Shown here: positions 10,477 to 22,600 of the stretch, in pieces
Layout: the number at the start of each line of letters is the position of its first letter
Position numbering within the stretch: position 1 is the first letter of the stretch
Virus record (IMG/VR): IMGVR_UViG_3300020220_000072
Coordinates: 1 to 52,857 of that record
Origin: a virus
DNA length: 52,857 nt
Direction: 5' to 3' (one strand)
The notes under the pieces: generated by a model
Told to the model about the DNA's origin: nothing
What the model saw: the letters and a program-made list of their open reading frames with translations, nothing else
The model's database searches: none
Position numbers and translations under genes: made by a program

Positions 10477-10620
10477 ATGGAAGAAGACATTTTTATTATA
10501 GAAGAAAATACTCAAGTTAGTAGTAAAATTGAACTTGATACTGTTATTTCAGTCAATCACCGTATTGACTTTGATTTTTGTGCTGAAAATACTATAAACA
10601 TTTTGACTCAAAATCAGTGA
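10477..10620 (+). CDS. small acidic hypothetical protein, 47 residues
   Basis: ATG at 10477 and TGA at 10618-10620 give 47 residues beginning MEEDIFIIEEN and rich in Glu, Asp and Ile. It fills the only gap between the two giant genes, sits just behind a late promoter-like site, and ends 11 bases before the next ATG. The ribosome binding site is weak (GGCGGTT upstream). No family is recognised. The alternative is that the stretch is only a 5' leader of the 1489-residue gene; the unbroken frame filling exactly the gap makes coding more likely. Confidence 0.5.
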   Translation: MEEDIFIIEENTQVSSKIELDTVISVNHRIDFDFCAENTINILTQNQ

Positions 10621-10631
10621 GGTAAATTTCA

Positions 10632-13600
10632 ATGTCATTTAAAAAAATTTCAAATGAAATTTATCTAGAAAATAAAGTTGTTAGTGATTATATAGAATGT
10701 ATTACTAATAGAGTTATTCCTATTGATGACATAAGTTTTGCCTTTAGGGATGAATCCAGACTTACAAATTTTTCTATTTTAGATAGTATAGATTTAAATT
10801 TATTTGATTCTATTAAGTATTATTTTTTAATTTATAACGTTAGATTTACTGGAGAAAGTCAATTAATTCAAATAAATTTTACCCATGATGGAGTAAATGG
10901 ATTTTTAGTTCCATTCGGAAGAATAGAATCGTTATATGATCTAGGAAATTTCGAATTTAGTCTTTCAGAAACATCATCAAATACCGGACAATTACTTTTT
11001 TATCCATCAAATCCAATTTTCAGTAGTTATTCAATTCGATCTGTAAAAATACCATTTTTAAGCAATGTTGGAGTTGGCACTACTGGAATAACTATTGGAA
11101 ATTCGTTTAGTATTCAATCAACCAATACTGGTATCACTTCTTCAGTTTCTCCAACTCCAGTTGGAATTGTATCATTCTCTGCATCCGAATTTACATCTTC
11201 AAAATTTTCTATTCAAGTTAAAGATTTAGAAAACACATCAATAAAACAATTTAATGAATTTATTTTAGTTCAAGATGGTGCATCATCGATTCTCCATAAT
11301 TTAGATTATGGGACAATTAATACAGATAATCCACTGTTTGAATCATCATCAATTGGTCTCGGAACATTTGGATCATCTATTTCTGGTGGAAATGTATTTT
11401 TAGAATTTACTCCAATTGAAAATAAAACCCTCAGTGTAAGCGTTTTTCAAACATCAATTGATAGTTCTAAAACTGGAATAAGTAGTTTAGCAATTGGTGA
11501 AGCAAAGTACTTAACCTCATATACATCAATAGCATCCACCTCATCACCTATACCAACAAGATTAAGTGGATTTAGCAGTTCAATTTATAATGCTGCCGAT
11601 TATTTCATAGAAATTAAAAATGTAACCGATAGTACATTTGAATCATCTCAGATTTTACTATTGCATAATACATCTAATATTTTTTATAGTGAATTTGCTA
11701 ATGTATCTACTTCATCTGGAATTGGATCTTTTTCAGCACAATTTAATGGATCTGAGGTCGAACTTTTATTTACACCACCACAAAATAAAGCAGTAGAAGC
11801 AAGAATAATTCAATTAAATTTACCCAATCAATCATCAGTAGGAATTACATCCTTTCAAAATAATCAAATACAAAGTTTTGATGCAACATACCTCGCATCA
11901 AATGATGATACTTCAAGAACATTTAATTTAAAACATAAAGGAGATGACCTTTTTTATAAGGAATTTGTAGGATCTAGTTCAACCGTAGTTGATACCACAA
12001 ATGATGTAATCACGATCAAAAATCACTTTTTTACTACCGGAGAACCAATTTTATATTTGCCACCAAAAGATATTGCTACTGCATCTTTAATTCAAAATGC
12101 TAGAATAGGTATAGCAACGACATCAATTGCTGGTATAGGAACAACAGATAAACTTCCTTCAAATTTATATGCTGTAAAAATTTCCGAAACTAAGTTCAAA
12201 GTTGCAGACACTGCAGAAAAGGCACTTGCTATTCCACCAATAACAATTGATATTTCAAATTTAGCACCAATCACAGATTTAAAGCATTCATTTGAAAGCT
12301 CAGTAAACGCTACAACAAAATCAATAATTTCTATTGATAATACAATTCAGTCTCCACTTACCAAAACAAATTTATCATTTAGTTTGGGTGAAAATATTAC
12401 TGATTTCCAACCATCATTTTCTGTTGTTGGTGTGGTATCATTTTTTGCAGGTGATTTGTTAAGAATTGAAGAAGAATACATGAGAGTTAAAACCATTTTT
12501 GAAAATGTCGTAAATGTTGATAGAGGATGGCTTAATTCCACATATTCACCACATTCAATTGGTTCAACCATAACAAAATACATCGGTGACTATCTAATTG
12601 CTAAAAATAAAATTTCATTTTCAGATCCTCCCAAAGGATTAAAAGGATTTTCTGGCATTCAAACATCTTCTTCATTTGCTGGTAGAGTATTTTTTAGGCA
12701 AAATTCTGAGGATTCATCAACACAATCATACGCAGAAAATTATCTTTTTGATAATATTGCTGAGCAATTTAATGGAGTTACTAAAATTTTCAATTTGACA
12801 GAAGATCAACAAAATGTAACTGGAATTTCAACTTATGGTGGAATTATTTTAATTAATCAAGTTCTACAACATTCTCCAGAAAATTATGTTTTGGGTGAAA
12901 ATAGTGGAATCACTACAATAACATTTGTTGGCACAGCTTCCTCAACAAACTACGATGTAAATACAGCAAGCATTCCAAAAGGTGGAATTATAGTATCTGT
13001 GGCAAGTAGTGTTTCTTATGGATATCAATCATTAGTTGCAGCTGGTGGCACGGCAATTATTTCTGGCATTGGATCAATTTCATCTATTTCGATAGGAAAT
13101 AGTGGATCTGGTTATAGATCTGGTATACAAACTAGTGTCATAGTAAAAGCAATAACAAATTCTGGTATTATTACTGTTGGAAATGCAAACGTTTCATCCG
13201 GTATAGTTACTTCAGTAACTATAACAAATGCAGGAAGTGGATATACATCTTCAAATCCACCAAAAATTGTAATAGATGATCCTCTTCCATATGCAAATTT
13301 ACCTTTAATAGGCAGTGCAACAGGAATTGGTGGTTCAGTGTCTATTGTTGTCGGATCTGCTTCAAGTATTGTTAATTTCGAAATAACAAACTATGGAAGT
13401 AATTATAAAGTTGGAGATGAATTAACCATAGAATCTGGAGGATCTGTTGGTGTTCCAACAGATCCTATAGTTGGAGTTGCTTTCTCTTCATTTAGATTGT
13501 CTGTAACCAGAACTTATGATGATTCATTTAGTGGATGGAGTCTTGGAGAACTTTTAAGATTAGATTCAATTTCTGATCAATTTGATGGAATGGAAACTGT

Positions 13601-15101
13601 ATTTAAAATCACAGAACAAAATGGAATTCCATTTTCATATGCAGCAACAAAAGGTTCTCAAATTTTCATAGATCAAAATTTCTTAGTTTTTGTAAATGAT
13701 GTATTACAAATACCAATAGAAAGTTATAAAATTATTGGTGGATTAATACGATTTACTGAGGCACCAGTTGCAGATGATACCTGTCAGATTTATTTTTATA
13801 AAGGTTCTGATTCTGATGTAAAGTCTAAAAAAATAATTTCTCCTATAAAAATTGGAGATAACATAAAAATTTCAAATTTTCCGGAGTCTAATAATTTTGA
13901 AGACTATCAAACTGAAAGAACTATTGTTGGTATAGAAACTAGAACTACAAATATTTTTAACACAAATACTTATGGTGGAGATGGAATTTCAAATTCCAAG
14001 GATTATTTGAGACCTTTAGATTTATTAAAGCAATCATCAGACTTAATTATAAATGGTATTGAATTGCCAAAGGATAGACCTTTGATATCTTCTAGAATTT
14101 ATCCAGTTTGCTATTTAATTAATAATGTTAGCTCTGCTTCAACTGAAATTTTTGTAAATTATCTTGTGCCTCTTTTTAATGAATATGATGATTATCCAAA
14201 AAATTTATCAAAAATAAAAATAATCAAACAGCAAGAAAAATCTGGAGCAATTGCAACTGCGATTGTATCAGGAATTGGTTCAATTTCATCAATTAAAATT
14301 AATGACGGTGGAATTGGTTTCAGCACTTCACCAGTTGTATCAATCGCTTCAACAATTGGAGTAGGAACTGTTAATGACGGTATTGTTGTTTATACTTCTA
14401 ACGCATCAGCAACGGCAATTATTTCTGGAGTTGGAACAGTTTCGTCAGTACAAATAGTAAATGGTGGTCTTGGATATACTTCATCAAATCCACCAAAAGT
14501 TTTAATAGAGTCCGAAGCACAATTTTCAGAGTCAATTAGAAATCTAAGTTACGAAGGAGATTTTGGAATTATTACGGGTATTGCTTCCACATCAATCGTA
14601 GGTATTGCTACAACCGGTATTAATTTTGATTTGTTTGTACCAATTGATTCACCTCTTAGAGATTCTTCTCTTATGACAACTGCTATTGAATATAGCGGTA
14701 TCAAAACTGGGTATTACTTTGTGGTTACTGATTCAAATTTAAATTCTCCAAACATTTCATATTCTTCAGCATCTGGATCATCTGGAACAATTGTTGGAGT
14801 TGGAACTACTTTTATTGATAACATTTATGAAGTTGTTGGAGTTTCTACTATCATTGGAGATGCTATTGGTATTGGATCCACAGTATTGACAAGAGTTACT
14901 GTTAGTGTTAATGATAATAGTTTAATTTCAACTGGAACTAGCGATTTCTACGGTAATTATTCTTGGGGTAGAATTTATGACTATAAACGAGAAAATCCAA
15001 AATCATTCGAATCTTATACAACTAACGGATCTATTGGAATAGAAACTGGACCATTAGTAATTAGAACAGTTGAGTTGTTAGATTCTTATGACCTATATTA
15101 G
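10632..15101 (+). CDS. large modular fibre-like virion protein, 1489 residues
   Basis: This lies between the 2601-residue protein and gp8. The N-terminal 430 residues contain about three divergent tandem beta units (near 60-150, 180-290 and 310-410), each with F-x-I-x-[VI] strands, a D or H followed by G or N, and an ending like LEFTPIENK or LLFTPPQNK. The middle has an H-x4-G-E module near 462 and an E-x-RG module near 610-645 (EEEYMRVKTI, then VDRGW). The later part has five GxGY units near 816, 858, 912, 1216 and 1269. Short G-I-G-[TS]-T peptides recur throughout. No Cys-rich or membrane segment is seen. GAGG at 10619-10622 gives a good ribosome binding site for the ATG at 10632. The likely role is a fibre or baseplate appendage; the receptor or ligand is unknown. 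Confidence 0.78.
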   Translation: MSFKKISNEIYLENKVVSDYIECITNRVIPIDDISFAFRDESRLTNFSILDSIDLNLFDSIKYYFLIYNVRFTGESQLIQINFTHDGVNGFLVPFGRIESLYDLGNFEFSLSETSSNTGQLLFYPSNPIFSSYSIRSVKIPFLSNVGVGTTGITIGNSFSIQSTNTGITSSVSPTPVGIVSFSASEFTSSKFSIQVKDLENTSIKQFNEFILVQDGASSILHNLDYGTINTDNPLFESSSIGLGTFGSSISGGNVFLEFTPIENKTLSVSVFQTSIDSSKTGISSLAIGEAKYLTSYTSIASTSSPIPTRLSGFSSSIYNAADYFIEIKNVTDSTFESSQILLLHNTSNIFYSEFANVSTSSGIGSFSAQFNGSEVELLFTPPQNKAVEARIIQLNLPNQSSVGITSFQNNQIQSFDATYLASNDDTSRTFNLKHKGDDLFYKEFVGSSSTVVDTTNDVITIKNHFFTTGEPILYLPPKDIATASLIQNARIGIATTSIAGIGTTDKLPSNLYAVKISETKFKVADTAEKALAIPPITIDISNLAPITDLKHSFESSVNATTKSIISIDNTIQSPLTKTNLSFSLGENITDFQPSFSVVGVVSFFAGDLLRIEEEYMRVKTIFENVVNVDRGWLNSTYSPHSIGSTITKYIGDYLIAKNKISFSDPPKGLKGFSGIQTSSSFAGRVFFRQNSEDSSTQSYAENYLFDNIAEQFNGVTKIFNLTEDQQNVTGISTYGGIILINQVLQHSPENYVLGENSGITTITFVGTASSTNYDVNTASIPKGGIIVSVASSVSYGYQSLVAAGGTAIISGIGSISSISIGNSGSGYRSGIQTSVIVKAITNSGIITVGNANVSSGIVTSVTITNAGSGYTSSNPPKIVIDDPLPYANLPLIGSATGIGGSVSIVVGSASSIVNFEITNYGSNYKVGDELTIESGGSVGVPTDPIVGVAFSSFRLSVTRTYDDSFSGWSLGELLRLDSISDQFDGMETVFKITEQNGIPFSYAATKGSQIFIDQNFLVFVNDVLQIPIESYKIIGGLIRFTEAPVADDTCQIYFYKGSDSDVKSKKIISPIKIGDNIKISNFPESNNFEDYQTERTIVGIETRTTNIFNTNTYGGDGISNSKDYLRPLDLLKQSSDLIINGIELPKDRPLISSRIYPVCYLINNVSSASTEIFVNYLVPLFNEYDDYPKNLSKIKIIKQQEKSGAIATAIVSGIGSISSIKINDGGIGFSTSPVVSIASTIGVGTVNDGIVVYTSNASATAIISGVGTVSSVQIVNGGLGYTSSNPPKVLIESEAQFSESIRNLSYEGDFGIITGIASTSIVGIATTGINFDLFVPIDSPLRDSSLMTTAIEYSGIKTGYYFVVTDSNLNSPNISYSSASGSSGTIVGVGTTFIDNIYEVVGVSTIIGDAIGIGSTVLTRVTVSVNDNSLISTGTSDFYGNYSWGRIYDYKRENPKSFESYTTNGSIGIETGPLVIRTVELLDSYDLY

Positions 15102-15107
15102 ATAGAG

Positions 15108-15115
15108 CATAAATA
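15108..15115 (+). promoter_or_regulatory. late promoter-like site CATAAATA
   Basis: One mismatch from TATAAATA, seven bases after the stop of the 1489-residue gene and 21 bases before the gp8 start. gp8 has no visible Shine-Dalgarno sequence, only an A-rich leader. Confidence 0.6.
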
Positions 15116-15136
15116 AAAACAAAAAGTATAATTAAA

Positions 15137-16693
15137 ATGCCTGCAATTATTACTGATCAATTTCGTATTAAAAGTGCAGAATCTTTTGTTTCAGGTATCA
15201 CTGGAATAGGTTCTACTTCTAATAATTATTATTTGTGGATTGGGTTGCCAAATTCCTCAGAAATTTCAGCAACATGGGACGATAATCCACCAGCACCAAA
15301 GGATGCAATTGCTGAAGAAAATGATTATTGGGATACAATGATGGCATTAAAAAAAATTAATGCCGATGATGTAGTCAGAGTAGTAAGAAAGAATGTTTGG
15401 AGGTCTGGAACATTTTATGACTATTATAGACATGATTATAGTAGAACAAACTTATCCAATGTGACCTCGGCAACAAATTTGTATAGTGCAAATTATTATG
15501 TTGTAAACTCCGACTATAGAGTATATATTTGTCTACAGAATGGGACTGATCCAGAAAATCCTCTTGGCAGACCTTCTTTAGATGAACCAACATTCACTGA
15601 TTTAGAACCAAGGTCTGCTGGAACTAGCGGTGATGGATACATTTGGAAATATCTTTATACTATTAAGCCGAGTGAAATTATAAAGTTTGATTCAACAAAT
15701 TTTATGCCAGTTCCAAATAATTGGGAAACTGGGGCACAATATCAAGCAGTAAGGAATAATGCTTTAGATAGTGGTCAAATTAAAATTATTACAATTAAAA
15801 ACCGTGGAGTTGGATATGGAACTGCTGCAACATACAATAATGTGCCTATTAGTGGAGATGGTAAAGATGCCACATGTTCAGTTATTGTTAATAGCGCAGG
15901 AACCATTGATGCAGTAGAAATTACAAATGGTGGAGTTGATTATACATTTGGAACCGTTGATTTAGATGTTGCAGGAATTACTAATGGTGGATCTACTGAT
16001 GCTGAGATGGAAGTTATTATTCCACCATCTCAAGGGCATGGATATGATGTTTACAAAGAACTCGGAGCATATCGGGTTTTAATTTATTCTAGATTGGAGA
16101 ATGATACTTTAAATCCAGATTTTATTGTTGGAAATCAATTTTCAAGAGTAGGAATAGTGAAAAATCCTATTGCATATAATTCTACCGAATTATTAAATTT
16201 ATCAAAGGCAAGTTCTGTCTATGCATTAAAGTTAAGTGGATCAAATGTTACTACAACATCTTTCACTCCAGACTCATACATTCGTCAAACAGTTGGATCT
16301 GGAGTTACTGCTGTTGGTAGAGTTATTTCATGGACATCATCTACAGGTATTTTAAAATATTGGCAAGATAAAAAATTGGCAAGTGGTGCTACGGCAACAT
16401 ATGGGTATAAATTACAAAGATTTACATCTTCACCAGAATCTGGTGGAAATACTACAATTTTAGGTGGATCTAATAGTTTAACAATTGACACAAATTTTGG
16501 AACAACATCAGAACCAGGTATTAAAACTACAATAAATAGTAAGACATATTATTTGGGTCAAGGTTTTGTTAATGGAATTGCAAATCCAGAAGTTAAAAAG
16601 TATAATGGTGAAATTGTTTATGTTGACAATCGTGCAGCAGTAACTAGATCTTCCACACAAAAAGAAGACATCAAAATTGTATTGGAATTTTAA
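15137..16693 (+). CDS. gp8: baseplate wedge subunit gp8, enlarged
   Basis: The 518 residues compare with 334 for T4 gp8, a wedge protein that bridges gp6, gp7 and gp10 as a dimer. The N-terminal 200 residues look like the family: WIGLPNSSEIS, WDDNPPAPKDA, an R-[KN]-x-W region, then YICLQNG and SGDGYIWKYLYTIKPSE, which is highly conserved in cyanophage gp8. Residues about 213-290 are extra and contain two GxGY units (IKNRGVGYG and ITNGGVDYT), and the C-terminal part has a V-x-SWTSSTG segment like one in gp14. The end, REDIKIVLEF-like, returns to the gp8 pattern. No Shine-Dalgarno is visible; the start was chosen by the conserved MPAIITDQFRIKSA N-terminus. The next gene begins six bases downstream. 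Confidence 0.9.
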   Translation: MPAIITDQFRIKSAESFVSGITGIGSTSNNYYLWIGLPNSSEISATWDDNPPAPKDAIAEENDYWDTMMALKKINADDVVRVVRKNVWRSGTFYDYYRHDYSRTNLSNVTSATNLYSANYYVVNSDYRVYICLQNGTDPENPLGRPSLDEPTFTDLEPRSAGTSGDGYIWKYLYTIKPSEIIKFDSTNFMPVPNNWETGAQYQAVRNNALDSGQIKIITIKNRGVGYGTAATYNNVPISGDGKDATCSVIVNSAGTIDAVEITNGGVDYTFGTVDLDVAGITNGGSTDAEMEVIIPPSQGHGYDVYKELGAYRVLIYSRLENDTLNPDFIVGNQFSRVGIVKNPIAYNSTELLNLSKASSVYALKLSGSNVTTTSFTPDSYIRQTVGSGVTAVGRVISWTSSTGILKYWQDKKLASGATATYGYKLQRFTSSPESGGNTTILGGSNSLTIDTNFGTTSEPGIKTTINSKTYYLGQGFVNGIANPEVKKYNGEIVYVDNRAAVTRSSTQKEDIKIVLEF

Positions 16694-16699
16694 ACTACC

Positions 16700-19600
16700 A
16701 TGCCACAGGAAACTAATCTTAACAATAGTCCTTATTTTGACGATTTTAATCGTGACAATGAATACTATAGGGTTCTGTTTAAGCCCGGACTTCCAGTACA
16801 ATCTAGAGAATTAACAACTCTTCAATCTATTCTTCAAAATCAAATTGAACAATTTGGAAAACATTTCTTCAAGGAAGGTTCAAAAATTATTCCAGGAAAT
16901 TTGACATATGACAATGAATTTTATGCTGTTCAAATAGAACCAACTTCTTCTGGAATTGATGTTGAATTATATTTAAATCAACTCGTTGGCAAACAAATAC
17001 AAGGGTTGTCATCGGGTGTAACTGCCACTGTAAGAAAAGTCTTGTCATCTGCCGATTCTGAAAGAGGGACGAATACCCTTTACATTCAGTATCGTGGTTC
17101 TAATTCAACAAATCAATCAATTAGAGAATTTTCAAATGCTGAGCAGTTAGTCTGCACTTCTTTGATTCGTTTTGGATTAAGATCAATTCCAGCAAATCAA
17201 CCATTTGCGACTACTATTTCATCAAATGCAACGTCGATTGCTTCAGCAATGTCTGTTGGTGATGGTGTTTATTTTGTTAGAGGAACTTTTGTTGAAGTTC
17301 AAAAACAAACAATTTTATTAGATCAATATTCCCCAAATCCATCCTATAGAGTTGGATTTGATGTAGTTGAAAGAATTGTAACTGCAGATGAAGACCCAAA
17401 ATTAAATGATAACGCACAAGGATTTTCAAATTATACTGCCCCTGGAGCGGATAGATTAAAAATTAGTTTGATTTTTTCAAAAAGATCTTTAGAATCTTTT
17501 GAAGACAAAGATTTTGTTGAGATTGCTAGAGTAGAAGATGGCATACTTCAATCGTTCAAAAAAGATACTCAATATAGTTTAATTCGAGATGAATTAGCCA
17601 AAAGAACTTTTGATGAATCTGGTGATTATTATATAAAACCATTTGACGTATTTGTTAAAGAATCTCTTAATGATAGAGAAGGTAGTAGAGGAGTATATTT
17701 ACCATCACAAAAGACAGATCAAGGAAATACTCCATCAGACAATTTATTAGCAGTTGAAATTTCTCCAGGAAAAGCATACGTAAAAGGATATGATATTGAA
17801 AAAATAGCATCTTCAATTTTAGATGTTCCGAAAGCAAGAGATACGAAACAAGTTAAAAATTTAACGGTAGGTATAAATTGTGGTACTGATATTTTATTAA
17901 ATAATGTTTATGGATCTGCTTCAATAGGAATAGGAACTACTGCAAAAGTAGAGTTATTAAGCAATAGAATGGTGGGATCATCTTATCATTCTACAGGAAT
18001 TCCAATAGGTGAGGCAAGAGTTTATGATTTTAATTTAAATAAAGTTTCATATTTAAATCAAGCAACACCATTTAAAATTTCTTTATTTGATATTGAAGTT
18101 TATACACAACTTGAATTAAATTCAAATATTTCTCTTAATGAATCCGATTTTATTGAAGGGAATCGAAGTGGTGCTAGTGGGTTTGTTGTGTCTGCAACAT
18201 CAAATTCAAAAACGGTAAAGTTAACAAGCACCGTTGGTGAATTTTATAGAAATGAACAGATAAAAATTAATGGAATTATTAATTCAAGAATTATTCTTAA
18301 AGCAATAGATTATAACATTAATGATGTTAAAGCACTCAGAAGTTCTGTAGGTATAGTAACTTTTTCTGCAGACACTTCATTATCCAAGGAAAAATCATTA
18401 AACATTCAAAATTCTTCTACATATTTTATTACAAAAACAGGATCAAATTCTGGAATAATTACTGCACCAACTAGAGTTTTTAGTGGCATTGTAACTTCAG
18501 GAGACATTCTTTCATATAGAATTTCTGGATTAAAAGTTCCAACCTTTAATGTTGTAACTGGAATCTCAACAGATGGAGATACAATCAATGTTAGTGGTGT
18601 TTCAACTATTGCCAATGTGTGCGATGGAGCAGTTCAGGCAGGAACAATAAACAATTTGGTTTTATCATCACCCTTAATTGATGAGGGAGATAATAGTTTA
18701 ACAACTCCACTTCCACACAATAACATTAAAGATGTTGATATTACATCATCGCAAATTCAAATCAGAAAAAGATTTGACAATCTTACAATTTCTTTAAGTT
18801 CATTTACAACTCCTTCTGCAGGAACCGATTTACTTTTTCAACCATTCACAATAGATAGATACTTCATTAGCTATGATGATGGAACTATTGAAAATTTAAC
18901 TCCAGACAAATTTTCAATCTCTGAAAATAAAAAAACAGTCACATTTAAAGGTTTATCAAAATCAACCGGTAAAGCAGATTTACTTGCAACTTTACTTAAG
19001 AATAAAATTAGATTAAAAGAAAAAACTTTACAAAAAGCATCAACTTTAGTCCTTACAAGATCCCAGTTAACTTCATCAAAAAATAGTGTTGATGGATTAA
19101 CTTTTAATAGAATCTACGGAACTAGAATTCAAGATCAAAAAATTAGTTTAAATGTTTGTGATGCTGTAGAACTTCTTGGAGTTTTTGAATCTGATAGTAA
19201 TTCAAATCCAGATTTACCAGGTTGTGTTCTAACATCGTTTACTGGTCCAACGGCGAATACATCTGGAGTTTTAATTGGAGAAAAAATTATTGGTGAAAAT
19301 AGTGATGCTGTAGCAATAATTGCAGAAAAACCAAGTTTAAGTTCAGTGGGATTTGTCTATTTAAATAATAATGTTTTTTCTGTTGGTGAAAAAGTTACAT
19401 TTGAAAATTCAGGAATAACTGCTTTAGTTTCCTCCTGCTCCAAAGGAGATAAAAACATAACAAACTATTATTCTTTATCAACTGGTATTCAACCAACATT
19501 CTATGATTACAGTTATATAACTAGAAAAAAAGATTCTCCAATTCCATCCAGAAGACTAAAAATTGTATTCAATCATTTTATTGTTGAACAATCTGATAAT

Positions 19601-22600
19601 GGTGACTTTTTTACAGCATCAAGTTATGCAGAAAGTGATAGAAAGTATCTTGCTCTCGAAACGGTTCTTCCAAAAAAACAAGATTCTTTAATAGACATTA
19701 GACCTAGAGTATCTGATTATTCATTATCATCTTCATTCTCACCATTCGATTTTGATGGAAGATCTTTTACTTCTCCTGGAGCAAGCATTTCAGATCCTCT
19801 CTCAAACGATGAATATTTAATTTTAGACTATGATTACTATCTTTCTAGAATTGATAAAGTATACATTGATAAAGACGGAAAATTTTTACATCAAAAAGGT
19901 AGTTCTGGATTAAATCCTTCTGCACCAAAAAGTCTAGATGAAGCATTAGAATTAGCAACATTGGAAATTCCTGCTTACACTTATTCTGCATCTGATGTTG
20001 TAGTATCAAAAACTCCACATAAACGATATAGAATGTCAGATATTGCTAAGTTGGAGGATAGAATTTCAAACATTGAATACTATACACAATTAAGTTTGCT
20101 AGAAACTGAGACTGCAAATTTAAAAATAACTGATGCATCTGGATTAGACAGATTTAAATCAGGATTTTTTGTAGATAACTTTAGATCTCATGAGAGTCAT
20201 GATTTATCACATCCAGATTTTGAGGCATCCATTGATAAAACAAATGGAGAATTGAGACCATCACACTATACTACTGCTATTGACTTATTAGTTGGATCAG
20301 AGTCTTTAATAGGAATAGGAAGCACTGCAAATCCAGATGTAGATGCCAACTTTATTAATGACATTGATGGATCAAATATTAAAAAGAGTGGAAGAATTTT
20401 AACACTTAATTATACTGAAGTTCCTGTAGTTACTCAAAGATATGCATCAAGAGTTGAAAATGTAAATCCATTTTTGATTGTCTTCTATCAAGGAACATTA
20501 GAATTAAGTCCCCAATCTGATGTATGGATTGATCAAAAACGAATTTCTGCATTAAATCCACAGTTAACTAAATTTTATGACGATACAATTAAGGAATTAG
20601 GAGTAAATCCACAAACTGGATTTGCTCCTACGGAATGGGGATCATGGGAAACTTATTGGTCTTCAACAAAAGTAACTAACACAAGAGAAGTACCAGGATC
20701 TAGACTAACTTCAACCAGTACTTTTGAATGGGCTAATGACCGGGGCTCAGGGATTACGCGAACGGAAGCTATTGATCTCATGAAACAAAGTGGAATTCTT
20801 CTCCCTATTTCTAATAACACTTTTATTCCATGGGTTGGAAGACGTGGTGAAACTGACATAAGAACTACCACAGCATTAATTGAAACTACAAATACTACAA
20901 CGACCAAACAATCAAGAGATGGAATTCAAACTCAAGTAACACCTTCTATAGAAACAGTAAATCTTGGAGACAGAATCGTAAGTAGAGATATTATACCATA
21001 CATGCGTTCTAGAAATATTGAATTTAGAATTAGTAGATTAAAACCAAGTACAAGATTTTATGTATTTTTTGATGGCATTGATGTTACAAAGTATTGTACT
21101 CCCAAATTTATAGAAATTTCAATGAGATCTGGAAGTTCTCCTTTCAGAATTGGTGAAATTGTGGAAGCAAAATTAGACATTGATGGAGATAAAAAATTAG
21201 ATTTGATGACTTTTAGAGTTGCTCATCCTCAGCATCTTGAAGGTCGTTATAATTCACCAACAGATTTTGTTGGAGATAATCCCTACAATGATGGAACTTC
21301 AATTGGCAATGTTTATACATCAACATCAAATGTTTTGAATGTAGACATTTTCAGTCTTTCTAGTCAAATTACAGAATTTAATGGATATTTGGTAAAAGGT
21401 ATAAAATTAAGAGGTAAAACAAGTGGTGCTGAAGCAACTGTTAGAAATTTAAGATTGATTAGTGATGATGTTGGGGATTTGTATGGAAGCTTATTCATTC
21501 CAAATCCAAATTTACCAGGAAATCCAAGATGGGAAACTGGATCAAAAACAATAAGATTTACAACAAGTCCCACAAATTCAAAAGTTGGTGGAATTGTTCA
21601 AAGTTCTGCTGAAGCAACTTTCTATTCTCAGGGAGAGCAGGATACTGTTCAGCAGACAACTTTGAGCGTTAAATTGCCAATTGTAGAGCAGATTCAAAGA
21701 CAAGATACTAGAACAATAACTACAACTGATAAGAAAGTAGAAAGAGACATTGTAGCACAATCATCAACGACTTACTATGATCCCCTTGCACAATCATTTG
21801 CAGTTGATGAAGCAACTGGAATATTTGTAACATCTGTTGATGTTTACTTCAGAACAAAAGATACTAAATTACCTGTATCTTTACAAATTAGGGAAATGAG
21901 AGGTGGTACTCCAACCACTACAATTTTACCATTCTCGGTGGTAAAAATGATGCCAAATAAAATAAATGTTTCTGAGAATGCATCTGTTCCAACTAAATTT
22001 ACATTTAGTTCTCCAGTTTATCTCAAAGGACCAAATGTTGAATATGCGGTTGTTTTAGTATCACCATCAGATAAGTATGAAGCTTGGATTTCTAGAATGG
22101 GGGAAATTGACATCTCCACACTTAATCAACCAAATAGAGGTCAGTTGGTTATTACTCAACAACCTTATCTTGGATCTTTATTCAAATCTCAAAATGGATC
22201 TACTTGGGATCCAAGTCAATTGGAAGATTTGAAATTAACAATTTATAAAGCTCAATTCGACATTACACCAGGAATTGTTAGATTCTATAACCCAAAGTTG
22301 CACAAAGGAAATAAGCAACTAATTCAATTAGACAATAATCCAATTCAAACTTTATCAAGAAGAGCAGTTGTTGGATTAGGAACAACTTTTATAAATGGAG
22401 ATTTAGTTCCTGGTGTAACGGTTTCTCAACAGGGAAATACAACTGCTAAAGGTATTTTGGTTTCAACTGCGAGTGCTGTTGCCACTGGATCTACATCTTT
22501 AATCATAACCAATGCTGGAATTGGTTATACACCATCATCTGGAACAGAAACCTTTAATAATATTTCTTTAGTTGTAGTCAGAAATGCAAATGAAGAATCT

